A DNA stretch of 25,653 nt, taken from contig JAZUKH010000281.1 in NCBI GenBank assembly GCA_045643185.1, positions 1 to 25,653 on the forward strand. The letters run 5' to 3'. The DNA comes from RGIG464 sp045643185. Its GTDB lineage: Bacteria; Myxococcota_A; Bradymonadia; UBA4248. Position 1 is the stretch's first letter. Each line of letters starts with the position of its first letter. Positions 15,938 to 23,196 of the stretch are shown in pieces. Under the pieces are notes generated by a model. That model saw only the letters and a list, made by a program, of their open reading frames with translations, had not been told where the DNA came from and searched no databases. Made by a program: the position numbers and the translations under genes.

Positions 15938-17569
15938 ACGTCATTCCGAAACGCTTCTGGATCTTATCCGCCCAAGGCAAAAGATCATCGATATCGGCAT
16001 TGGGATCTTTTGCAAAACGCTCCGGTAGTTCTTCTAAAATATAATTTAGCCATATCTTCGATATTCAGCTGATTTGCCTTTGCTGTTTCAACAATTGAAT
16101 AGATGATAGCACTGGCCTCTGCACCCTCTGGCGTATCCGAAAATAGCCAGTTTTTCCGACCGACAACAACAGGTCGAATCGCATTCTCAGCCTGGTTATT
16201 GCTGATTTCGATTTCGCCATGCTCGAGGAATACTTCAAGCTCTTTTCTCCGATTAAGGGAGTAATCAACCGCTTTTTTCAGAGCACCGCTTACAGCACCG
16301 AGATTGTCGAGCCAATTCCAGTACTCATTAAGTACAACAGCAGAGCTTTTTTCATCAGGTTGCGCACTATCATAGGGGGCATTTCTTTTGGTGTATCTAG
16401 CTTCGTTAGACTCAGATTCAAACCTGCGTTCTAATTCAAACAGTTTGTTGCAAAACTCCAATCCGATGATCTGGGCACAGTTATCCGTTGGCACGCCTTT
16501 GGGCATGGCATTAATCCAATAGCGTCTGGCGTGAGCCCAACAACATGCATTAGTAACATTTTTTAGTGTTCCATAGGCTGCATATCCATCCGAAATCAGG
16601 ATGCCTTTGAAGCCATTTAGGAATGTATCGGGGCAACAGCCAGCTCGTGATTGCTGGTACTCAAACAACCTAATCTGTAATGAATTGCGTTTTGCCGTTG
16701 TGTAACACCAGAGATATGACTTTTGCTTTGGACTTCGCCCCGGTTCCTTAAGAACTTCAAGCGGTGTCTCGTCAGCATGGATAACTGATTGTTCCAGCAA
16801 CCTGGCTTTGAAACGATGATGCAGCTTGCTGAGATATAACTGAGAAATCTGAACCATCCAATTGGCCATAGTCGTTCGAGTCAACGGACATCTTTTTTGC
16901 TTAAACATCTGCTCAATGCGGTATAGAGGAAGCGCATTGACATATTTATAGCTGATGATAGCAGATGCCAGTGATGGTGAAACAAAGCTATGCTCTATCA
17001 GTGGCTTAGGAACAATGGGAGAAACAATTATGGTTTGCCCTGTTTCCATCTCTTTAGAGCGATCAGCATATTTCACCCGATAGATATCTGTCCGAGTTAT
17101 CTCTGATGGTTTGAAGTTGATTTCTGAGCGCAGAAATTCTTCTCCAATTCTCACAAGTGGCCGTCCATCCTTACCGATTCTTTCTTCCGGTCGTATATCA
17201 AGGATTTGTTTAACAACCGGAAGATCCTTGTATATTTTCATCCTGACTTCTTTTGGGACGGCGTGTATGTGCAGCAATCGTTTGAGCCTTATTTGTCGGC
17301 AACTCATTGGCTTCAGGTGTATCAGTCTGGGGAAACAAACTTAATTGACCACCAAGTACAGCCAGTGTCTTTTCTGATTTCGACCCAAATAAGGCTTTTT
17401 GAAGATTCCGGATTATGGTGTTGAGGCGATCGATTTCCGCATCTTTCTGATCAATTACGGATTGTAGCGATGCGTTGGTATTCTGGAGCGAAGAATACAT
17501 ATCCTGCAGCATTGCGAGCATTCGTTGTTGCTGCTCAAGAAATTCTTCCATGTCACGTTTATCAGCCAT
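15936..17569 (-). pseudogene. tnpC: IS66 transposase TnpC, two frameshifts
   Basis: DDE transposase of the IS66 family. AGGAGGT precedes the ATG at 17569. The N-terminal coiled-coil (MLAMLQDMYSS to LQKALFGSKSEK) reads to about 17239. There an extra base in an A-run (17235-17238) shifts the frame; removing it gives QDE-IYKDLPVVK. The central part holds HADETPL, LISDGYAAY and NNQAENAIRP, the three acidic catalytic positions. Near 16050-16060 a second one-base insertion occurs. The ancestral frame then continues as LNYILEELPERFAKDPNA to DDLLPWADKIQKRF, the usual TnpC ending, and stops at 15936. Without these shifts the protein would be about 540 residues, normal for TnpC. Both shifts sit in or near short runs, so sequencing error is a possible alternative to decay. 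Confidence 0.85.
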
Positions 17570-17591
17570 CCAGATAACCTCCTGAATAGCC

Positions 17592-17669
17592 TTATAGCGC
17601 TTTTTGTGAATTAATAAGCGCCTTCCATTCGGCTAACCGTTCCATCCTTTTGGCATCTGAAATACGCAT
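17592..17669 (-). pseudogene. Truncated IS66 accessory protein TnpA remnant
   Basis: A 25-codon ORF with a strong AGGAGGTG ribosome site. It starts MRISDAKRMERLAEWKALIN and then SQKAL, after which it stops. The segment resembles the start of IS66 TnpA proteins, which continue with a helix-turn-helix. Here the rest of tnpA and all of tnpB are missing and tnpC begins 23 bases downstream, so an internal deletion is likely. Resemblance judged by eye; moderate certainty. Confidence 0.5.
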
Positions 17670-17772
17670 GTCACACCTCCTGACTATGAAAAAATGTGAA
17701 AAACTATGTCAAGCTTGGCATAGTTAACGTCAAGAGGTATGACTTGTTTAAGACGAGTTGAAAAGACGGGGG

Positions 17773-17788
17773 ATTATTAAGCGCTTAC
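17773..17788. repeat. IS66 terminal inverted repeat, right
   Basis: ATTATTAAGCGCTTAC, the exact reverse complement of 15879-15894. This end lies upstream of the transposase genes and marks the boundary with the AT-rich segment that follows. Confidence 0.85.
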
Positions 17789-18115
17789 AGAATAAGAGTC
17801 AAGAGTGTGCGAAGCTTAATGACTTGAAATGTCTTGAAAATAAATGAAAATTCAAAAGATTTTAGAAATAAGTGAAAAAAACTTGAAACAAAACTATGCG
17901 TTTGCTAACCATTTATAATGGTGTAGACAGATATGGTCCGAAATGGATTCATATCCAAAGAGCAAAGGATAAAATAAATGAAGTATTTACAGGAACTTAC
18001 AAATTTACAGTTGAAAGAACTGCTAATAGAGACACAACGGCGTCTTTGAAAATGGCTTGGGGGTATTCATTTAATTAATACGTGGCTTGTTAATAAGGAA
18101 TAAGGAGAAACTACC
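17789..18115. other. AT-rich region between IS66 and lipoprotein
   Basis: This segment is visibly more AT-rich than the genes on either side. It contains one small ORF (17896-18078) and, at its end, the AAGGAG ribosome site of the next gene (about 18103-18108). No RNA gene or clear promoter was recognised. Confidence 0.5.
17896..18078 (+). CDS. Small ORF with Myb/SANT-like signature, possibly a fragment
   Basis: 60 residues. The spacing NGVDRYGPKWIHI followed by FTVERTANRDTTASLKMAW resembles the second half of telobox-type Myb/SANT DNA-binding domains, where GV+(K/R)YG..W..I is followed by RT...LK..W. The N-terminal Trp helix of such domains is missing and no ribosome site is visible, so this is probably a truncated gene or a fortuitous ORF. 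It sits in an AT-rich patch between an IS end and a lipoprotein gene, consistent with imported DNA. The similarity is my reading of the motif and has not been tested by a profile search. Confidence 0.3.
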   Translation: MRLLTIYNGVDRYGPKWIHIQRAKDKINEVFTGTYKFTVERTANRDTTASLKMAWGYSFN

Positions 18116-19219
18116 ATGAAGAAAACGTTATTATTGGCTGTTATCACGTCGCTTTTGTGTGCCGCCTGTGATGATTCTAAAGACGAGGTTGGCGAGCAGA
18201 AACTCGCTTCCTATTCCAAAGACGCGTTTATTCTGCAAACGCGTTCGATTCCCACACAGAATGGCACACTTGCTGTCAATTGCTATCTGGATGAACAGGC
18301 CAATTCGATCTGTGCGGGGGCCTATGAAGACGGAAAAACGGCTACCGACGAACAGGTTCAAAAGGCAATGTCTGAATTATACATTGATCCGCGTATTCAT
18401 GATGCCATTAAGGCGAATTGCGAAAACAAGACGTTGTTGCTTGTTATAGATCCCAAAGTTGACATGCCCGACATCGATACGTCGAATTTCTGCTACGCTC
18501 TGGATGGCAACAAAACGACGTGTGATGGAAAATCCGAGGCTGAAGTCAAAGAAAATAATGAAAAGATTATTAAACAGATTCAGGCCGATATTCAAAAAGC
18601 CAAAGCGAATGCCGCAAATAAACTCGTTCAGGCTAATCCTGGCCTGATCAATGAGCAAAGTTTAAATCAATATATTGAAAGCTATTCAGCGATTGATATT
18701 AAATTAAATGCGTGTGATTTCGACCTGTTTATTCAACAAAATTCTGACAAATTGAATATTGTTGAATTTCGTGACGTCGTCGAACAAGCCGCGCCGGTTG
18801 AATGTCAGTCGCGCATAGAACATAAAGTTCTGTTGACGGCTTCGTTATTTGACGTGGTTGAGCAGAGTGGTGCGGATAAATTTCCGAAAGACGGAAGTTA
18901 TCAAATCTTTTCGAACCAGGATGATATGATGGCATACATCAGTTCGACGGGCTCTGAATTGACGTCCAAAATTTCGAACAAACTGGATAACATCGATTTT
19001 GAACAGAATGTTGTGCTTGCCATATTTTCGGCCATCACGAATCCGCAGGCCAAACTTACCGTCGATCAAATTTGTGCCGGTGAATCCGTCAACGCGTATC
19101 TCGAATCCTGTGCCGGACAGCCGGTAGATGATGCGGATGCCGTGGCTGCGTTGTTTATTCAGGCGCCGAAAGCTGAGTATCAGGTCAAGTTCAGTCAAAG
19201 AAGACTCGTTTGCGAGTGA
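18116..19219 (+). CDS. Lipoprotein of unknown function
   Basis: 367 residues with a lipoprotein signal (MKKTLLLAVITSLLCAAC) followed by DDSKDE; the acidic residues after Cys are common in exported lipoproteins. AAGGAG is 8 bases before the ATG. The mature protein is mostly charged and helical, with a Lys/Ala/Asn-rich central stretch (IIKQIQADIQKAKANAANKL) and about ten scattered cysteines, including the next-to-last residue, so disulphides in the periplasm are likely. No catalytic motif or known family was recognised. It stands alone: an IS lies upstream and the convergent clpB-like gene downstream. Confidence 0.8.
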   Translation: MKKTLLLAVITSLLCAACDDSKDEVGEQKLASYSKDAFILQTRSIPTQNGTLAVNCYLDEQANSICAGAYEDGKTATDEQVQKAMSELYIDPRIHDAIKANCENKTLLLVIDPKVDMPDIDTSNFCYALDGNKTTCDGKSEAEVKENNEKIIKQIQADIQKAKANAANKLVQANPGLINEQSLNQYIESYSAIDIKLNACDFDLFIQQNSDKLNIVEFRDVVEQAAPVECQSRIEHKVLLTASLFDVVEQSGADKFPKDGSYQIFSNQDDMMAYISSTGSELTSKISNKLDNIDFEQNVVLAIFSAITNPQAKLTVDQICAGESVNAYLESCAGQPVDDADAVAALFIQAPKAEYQVKFSQRRLVCE

Positions 19220-19281
19220 GGTTTGAGGGGGCGCGCTCCTGCGTTTCCGTGGGCATCTCGCGTTCCGCGTTGAGCGCCTAA

Positions 19282-19304
19282 CCCCTCTCCCTGAAAGAGA
19301 GGGG
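19282..19304. terminator. Hairpin between convergent genes
   Basis: CCCCTCTC-cctgaaa-GAGAGGGG, an 8-bp perfect stem between the convergent lipoprotein and clpB-like genes. No T-run follows on either strand, so it is a probable transcript-stabilising or weak termination structure. Confidence 0.45.
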
Positions 19305-19331
19305 CGGTAGTACCAGGTGAATGCTCAGCGC

Positions 19332-22151
19332 TTACGAATTGGTGCTGAAGCTAAGATTCGTGGCACCTTCTTCGGCGATGGCGATGATCTTGGTGCCTTC
19401 GGGATAGTTATTTTCGATGAGCAGGTTTGAAAGCGGTTCCTGAATGTAATCGATGATCGCCTGTTTGATGGGGCGAGCACCGAAAGCAGGTTTGTAACCG
19501 GCTTCGACGAGGAAATCCTCAGCGGACTTGGTGATTTCGAGCGTCATGCCGCGACCGGCGAGCAATTTGTGAATGCGCTTCATTTGCAGACCGAGGATCT
19601 TTCGCAAATTGTCTTTGGTGAGGGCGTGGTAGATGATCTTGCCATCGATACGGCCGAGGAATTCGGGGCGGAAGTGTCCTTGAAGGGCGTCCATGACTTC
19701 GCGCTGCATACGATCGGGGTCAGTTTCGACGAATTCGAGGATGGATTTGGCGCCGAGGTTACTGGTCATAATGACGATCGTGTTTTTGAAGTCGACGGTC
19801 TGGCCTTTGGAGTCGGTGAGTCGGCCATCGTCGAGCAGCTGCAACAGAATATTGAACGTGTCGGGGTGGGCTTTTTCGACTTCATCGAAGAGCACGACGG
19901 AGTAAGGTTTTTCCATGACGGCGTTGGTGAGCACACCACCGTCCTCGTGGCCGACGTAGCCGGGAGGTGCGCCGATGAGCTTGGCTGCGGCGTGTTTCTC
20001 CATATATTCGCTCATATCGAGACGCACGATGGCGTTTTCGTCGTCGAAGAGGAATTCGGCGAGGGCTTTGGCGAGCTCGGTTTTACCAACGCCGGACGGG
20101 CCGAGGAAGATGAAGGAGCCGATCGGGCGGTTAGGATCCTGAAGACCAGTGCGGGAACGACGAACTGACGACGCGACGGCTTTGACGGCGTGTTCCTGGC
20201 CAATGACGCGCGAGTTGAGCTTGTCTTCGATGGCACGGAGTTTTTCGATCTCGTCTTCCATCATCTTCGCGACGGGAATGCCGGTCCACGTGGCGATGAC
20301 GTTCGAAATTTCGTTAGGTCCAACGGAGGTTTTGATCATGCGCGGTTGGTCGCCGAGTCGAGCTTCGAGCGTTTTGAGGCTCTGATTGAGGTCGAGCAGT
20401 TTGCCATAACGAATGGAATTTTCGCCCACGAGGTTATACAGCATGTGGAAGCGATCCATTTCGTCGGTCGCCTGGTCGATGGCTTTTTTGATCGCGGCAA
20501 TTTCAGCGATGGAGTCTTTTTCGAGCTTCCAGCGATTGGTGAAATTGGCGAGCTCGGCCTGTTTTTGAGCCAATTCAGTTTGTTTTTGCGCGACGGCGAC
20601 GGGGTCGGTGGTCTTCAGGTTGGAGATAGCGAGTTCCAATTCGTGAATGGCTTTTTGGATTTCGTCGGCCTGAGGCGGTAACGAGTCGATTTCCATGCGA
20701 ACCTGGCCGGCTGCTTCGTCGATGAGGTCGACGGCTTTGTCGGGGAGTCGACGCGTTGTGAGATAGCGTTTGGACTGGTTGACAGCGGCGACGACGGCTT
20801 CGTCGGTGATGGGCACGCCATGGTGAACTTCGTAGATGTGCTTGATGCCGCGCAGCATTTCGATCGCTTCGTCGACGGTGGGTTCTTCGAGCGAGATGTC
20901 GTAGAAGAGTTTTTCAGCAATGACGCTGCGTTCCGAGATCTTCTTGAAATTTTTGTCGAGGCCGGTGGCGATGAGCATGATGTCACCGCGCATGAGTGGC
21001 TGTTGTAGAATATTAATGAGGTCGACGGTCGTCGTGTCGAACGACATCATGTCGGGGATGTAGAGAATGACGCGGCCATGCGCTTGTTGGATCTCGTTAA
21101 TGATGGTTTTGAAGCATTCTTCAAGCCCCTGCTGGTAGAGCGCACCACCGAGGACGTTGGGCGAGTCGAGTTTGAGGAGCGTGACGTTTTTGAGTCGGTC
21201 GGGAACTTCACCGCGCACGATTTTTTGGGCGAGTCCCATGATGAGCGTTGAGCGTCCAACGCCGGTGTCACCGGTAATGACGGGGCAGTTTTTGTTTTTG
21301 CGCATGAGCGTCTGGATGACGCGGCGCAATTCTTTATCGCGGCCGATGCATGGACGAAGCTGGCCCTGGGTTGCCATGAGCGTCCAGTCGACGGTGCAGG
21401 ACTTGACCATGCGGAAAAAGCCGTTCATCTGGTGCCACATAGCGGGTTGCTGCGTCGGAACCGAGACCATAGCCATGGCGCCCGCCGCGCCGCCGCCTGC
21501 CGCGCTGTCGCCCGTAAAGCCGCTGGACGTGTAGTTCGTCTGGGGGGGCATAAAACCGGTGCCGATCGGCGAAAACGGATTAGCCGGCTGCTGCGTATAC
21601 GCGTTTGCAGGCGCTCCAAAGGCGCTCGTTGTCGGCGCGTCGTTCACGGGCTTCACGACATTGCCTTTGCTCAGTTGAAGGGGCGCACCCGACGAGTTCG
21701 GAATCTCATCCATCAGGTGAAGTTGCTGATACATCGCCGAAAGGCCTTCGGCTGACACGTTCATCGAGCGGAGCATCAACGGCGCTTTGCCTGCAGCCAC
21801 GGCTAATACGCCCACGATGAAGTCGCGCGTGTCCACAAAGTTGCGCGCCTGGCGATACGCCGATTCAAGACCCACATTCAATGCCTGGTCAACGCTCGCG
21901 CTCACGTAAGGCACCGCATTCGCTTCAAACACTTTGGGACAGTTCTCCAATTCGTGTTCGAGACGACGCATCATATAATTTACATCTAAACTAAGACCGC
22001 GAAACATCGCTGCTACATTGCCGTTTTGGCACAAAATCATGAGCACGATGTGTTCCAGATCGACCGATGCGTGTTTTTTTTGTCCCGCTGATTTCTGGGC
22101 TAAACGAAACGCTTCGGCGAGCTGATGACTAAACTGATTGTCAAGAAGCAT
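19332..22151 (-). CDS. clpB: ClpB-like AAA+ disaggregase with degenerate first ATPase domain
   Basis: 939 residues with the ClpB layout: Clp N-domain (about 1-150), a Pro/Gly/Ala-rich linker (about 155-240), AAA-1 (about 260-500), coiled-coil middle domain (about 500-620) and AAA-2 (about 640-930). AAA-2 is intact: GPSGVGKT (684-691), LFDEVEKAHP, pore-loop GYVG, MTSNLG and the GARPIKQAI sensor-2 region. AAA-1 is altered: Walker A reads GDTGVGRST (Lys to Arg at 300), Walker B VILYIPDMM in place of VILFIDELH (361-369), and the usual Arg-finger ERRF reads EKLF. AAA-1 is therefore predicted not to hydrolyse ATP and may only bind nucleotide or act as scaffold. GAGGTG supports the start. The role would be DnaK-assisted protein disaggregation, possibly specialised. 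Low-complexity linker length is unusual. Confidence 0.9.
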   Translation of the reverse strand: MLLDNQFSHQLAEAFRLAQKSAGQKKHASVDLEHIVLMILCQNGNVAAMFRGLSLDVNYMMRRLEHELENCPKVFEANAVPYVSASVDQALNVGLESAYRQARNFVDTRDFIVGVLAVAAGKAPLMLRSMNVSAEGLSAMYQQLHLMDEIPNSSGAPLQLSKGNVVKPVNDAPTTSAFGAPANAYTQQPANPFSPIGTGFMPPQTNYTSSGFTGDSAAGGGAAGAMAMVSVPTQQPAMWHQMNGFFRMVKSCTVDWTLMATQGQLRPCIGRDKELRRVIQTLMRKNKNCPVITGDTGVGRSTLIMGLAQKIVRGEVPDRLKNVTLLKLDSPNVLGGALYQQGLEECFKTIINEIQQAHGRVILYIPDMMSFDTTTVDLINILQQPLMRGDIMLIATGLDKNFKKISERSVIAEKLFYDISLEEPTVDEAIEMLRGIKHIYEVHHGVPITDEAVVAAVNQSKRYLTTRRLPDKAVDLIDEAAGQVRMEIDSLPPQADEIQKAIHELELAISNLKTTDPVAVAQKQTELAQKQAELANFTNRWKLEKDSIAEIAAIKKAIDQATDEMDRFHMLYNLVGENSIRYGKLLDLNQSLKTLEARLGDQPRMIKTSVGPNEISNVIATWTGIPVAKMMEDEIEKLRAIEDKLNSRVIGQEHAVKAVASSVRRSRTGLQDPNRPIGSFIFLGPSGVGKTELAKALAEFLFDDENAIVRLDMSEYMEKHAAAKLIGAPPGYVGHEDGGVLTNAVMEKPYSVVLFDEVEKAHPDTFNILLQLLDDGRLTDSKGQTVDFKNTIVIMTSNLGAKSILEFVETDPDRMQREVMDALQGHFRPEFLGRIDGKIIYHALTKDNLRKILGLQMKRIHKLLAGRGMTLEITKSAEDFLVEAGYKPAFGARPIKQAIIDYIQEPLSNLLIENNYPEGTKIIAIAEEGATNLSFSTNS

Positions 22152-22237
22152 GTATCACCTCAAAAAATGGTTTATAATAGTGCGCCTTCGTTAAGGGCGC
22201 ATGTCGCCTAAAAACGCCTCTTTATAACAAGAATTTG

Positions 22238-22250
22238 CGCCAATTTGGCG
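22238..22250. promoter_or_regulatory. Inverted repeat in the clpB-cmk divergent region
   Basis: CGCCAA-T-TTGGCG, 17 bases before the cmk start and near its AAGGA ribosome site. Another inverted pair, TGCGCC/GGCGCA, lies at 22181-22201. An operator or leader hairpin is possible. A TATAAT at 22173-22178 faces cmk but has no good -35 partner. Confidence 0.3.
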
Positions 22251-22267
22251 AAAAAAGGAATTTCAAA

Positions 22268-22924
22268 ATGATCATTGCCGTCGATGGCCCGAGTGGGGCC
22301 GGAAAAAGCACCGTTTGTCGCGAAGTTGCCCGTCGTCTCGATTTCAGCCTGTTGGACACGGGCGCTATTTATCGCTGCGTCGCGCTCACTGCGATGGAAA
22401 CAGGCGTCGAGTCTGAAGAAGGTTGTGCCGACATTGCCAAAAAGCTCGATATTCGCTTTGTCGCGAGCGCTAACGGTCAGAAAGTCTTCATCGGCGATCG
22501 CGATGTGACCACGGCTATCCGCACGTTCGAAGTCACTCAGCGCGTCAATCAGGTCAGCCCGATGGGCGCCGTCCGCGCACAGTTGCTCGACATTCAGCGT
22601 CGACTCGGCCGCGCCCAAAACACCATCGTCGAAGGCCGCGATATCGGTTCCGTCGTCTTTCCCGACGCCGATCTCAAAGTCTTTTACACCGCCACCCCCG
22701 AAGCTCGCGCGCACCGCCGTGAAAAAGAATTCCTCGCCAAAGGCGAAAAGATCGACTTCGCAGCCGTCGTCGAACAGATCCGTCAACGCGATGAGACCGA
22801 GTTTCACCGCGAACATTCGCCGCTCATTCAGTGCGCCGACGCCGTCGTCCTGGACACCTCGGAACTCGATTTCGAACAGTCCTGTCAGGCTCTCATCGAT
22901 TTGATCAGGCAGCGTCAGGCGTAA
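22268..22924 (+). CDS. cmk: Cytidylate kinase
   Basis: 218 residues, normal for the family. It phosphorylates CMP and dCMP with ATP in pyrimidine nucleotide salvage and supply. Visible motifs are the P-loop GPSGAGKST at the N-terminus, LDTGAIYRCVAL (CMP-binding region), VEGRDIGSVVFPDADLKVFY, and the lid-like RAHRREKEF followed by RQRDETEFHRE. The ATG at 22268 (MIIAVDGP) follows AAGGA at a good distance; the longer reading from a TTG at 22235 has no support. It is transcribed divergently from the clpB-like gene and followed by a hairpin-rich gap. Confidence 0.96.
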   Translation: MIIAVDGPSGAGKSTVCREVARRLDFSLLDTGAIYRCVALTAMETGVESEEGCADIAKKLDIRFVASANGQKVFIGDRDVTTAIRTFEVTQRVNQVSPMGAVRAQLLDIQRRLGRAQNTIVEGRDIGSVVFPDADLKVFYTATPEARAHRREKEFLAKGEKIDFAAVVEQIRQRDETEFHREHSPLIQCADAVVLDTSELDFEQSCQALIDLIRQRQA

Positions 22925-22973
22925 CAACGCTGTCGTTGCCGGTCCATCACGTTATGGCGCCGCCGAAGGGGTA

Positions 22974-23053
22974 GCGGCGTATTGGGGGCGATTGGATTTG
23001 ATGTAGAGACAAAAAATTTGCCTCTCTACGTCTAAATCGCCTCCAATAGCCGC
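22974..23053. repeat. Long imperfect palindrome downstream of cmk
   Basis: GCGGCGTATTGGGGGCGATT on the left pairs with AATCGCCTCCAATAGCCGC on the right; the inner arms are GTAGAGA/TCTCTAC around an AT core. The core (GAGAC-AAAAAATTTG-CCTCTC) is a diverged version of the palindromes at 5696-5717 and 14467-14488, so this is a third member of the family. Confidence 0.7.
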
Positions 23054-23055
23054 GT

Positions 23056-23085
23056 AGGGGAAGGCCTTCCCCTCCCTTTTTATTA
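23056..23085 (+). terminator. Candidate intrinsic terminator for cmk
   Basis: AGGGGAAGGCCTTCCCCT at 23056-23073 is a perfect palindrome followed by CCCTTTTTATT. The stem would need to open its centre to form a loop, but the T-run directly after it on the plus strand fits termination of the cmk transcript. Confidence 0.6.
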
Positions 23086-23090
23086 TGATG

Positions 23091-23131
23091 AGGGGGAAGT
23101 CTCCCCCTGCGTCGCTATGGGCGTTGCCCAT
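23091..23131. repeat. Two further hairpins after cmk
   Basis: AGGGGGA-agtc-TCCCCCT at 23091-23108 and ATGGGC-gtt-GCCCAT at 23117-23131. With the two preceding palindromes they make the cmk-downstream gap almost wholly self-complementary. Confidence 0.6.
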
Positions 23132-23179
23132 ACGCGCCGACCCCCTCTCCTGGCAGGGCCTTGACCCAAAATTTTAAGG

Positions 23180-23185
23180 TATAAT
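23180..23185 (+). promoter_or_regulatory. -10 box just before the DUF6178-like gene
   Basis: A perfect TATAAT ends 11 bases before the ATG at 23197. Transcription would start near 23192, leaving almost no leader, and no ribosome site is visible. A TTGACC at 23161-23166 is only 13 bases upstream, too close for a standard -35 box. Confidence 0.4.
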
Positions 23186-23196
23186 CACGAGTTTTA

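Larger units (their letters stand above)
15879..17788 (-). mobile_element. Degenerate IS66-family insertion sequence
   Basis: About 1.9 kb bounded by perfect 16-base inverted ends, GTAAGCGCTTAATAAT at 15879-15894 and its complement at 17773-17788. The GTAAGCG start is typical of IS66 ends. Inside are a truncated tnpA-like peptide, no tnpB and a tnpC with two frameshifts, all on the minus strand, so the copy is presumably not autonomous. The flanking octamers (AATAAAAC and AGAATAAG) do not form the 8-base target duplication expected for the family, which suggests an old or rearranged insertion. It carries its own terminator at 15911-15937. Confidence 0.85.

Noticed and set aside
15985..17307. 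440-residue ORF as an intact transposase
   Set aside because: Its first residues and last ~20 residues are out of the ancestral frame. The true N-terminus (17569-17239) and C-terminus (to 15936) lie in other frames.
22208..22927. Minus-strand 239-residue ORF opposite cmk
   Set aside because: Mirror of the cmk reading frame; cmk has all family motifs and a ribosome site.
23161..23185. TTGACC with TATAAT as a full sigma70 promoter
   Set aside because: The spacing is only 13 bases; kept only as a -10 candidate.
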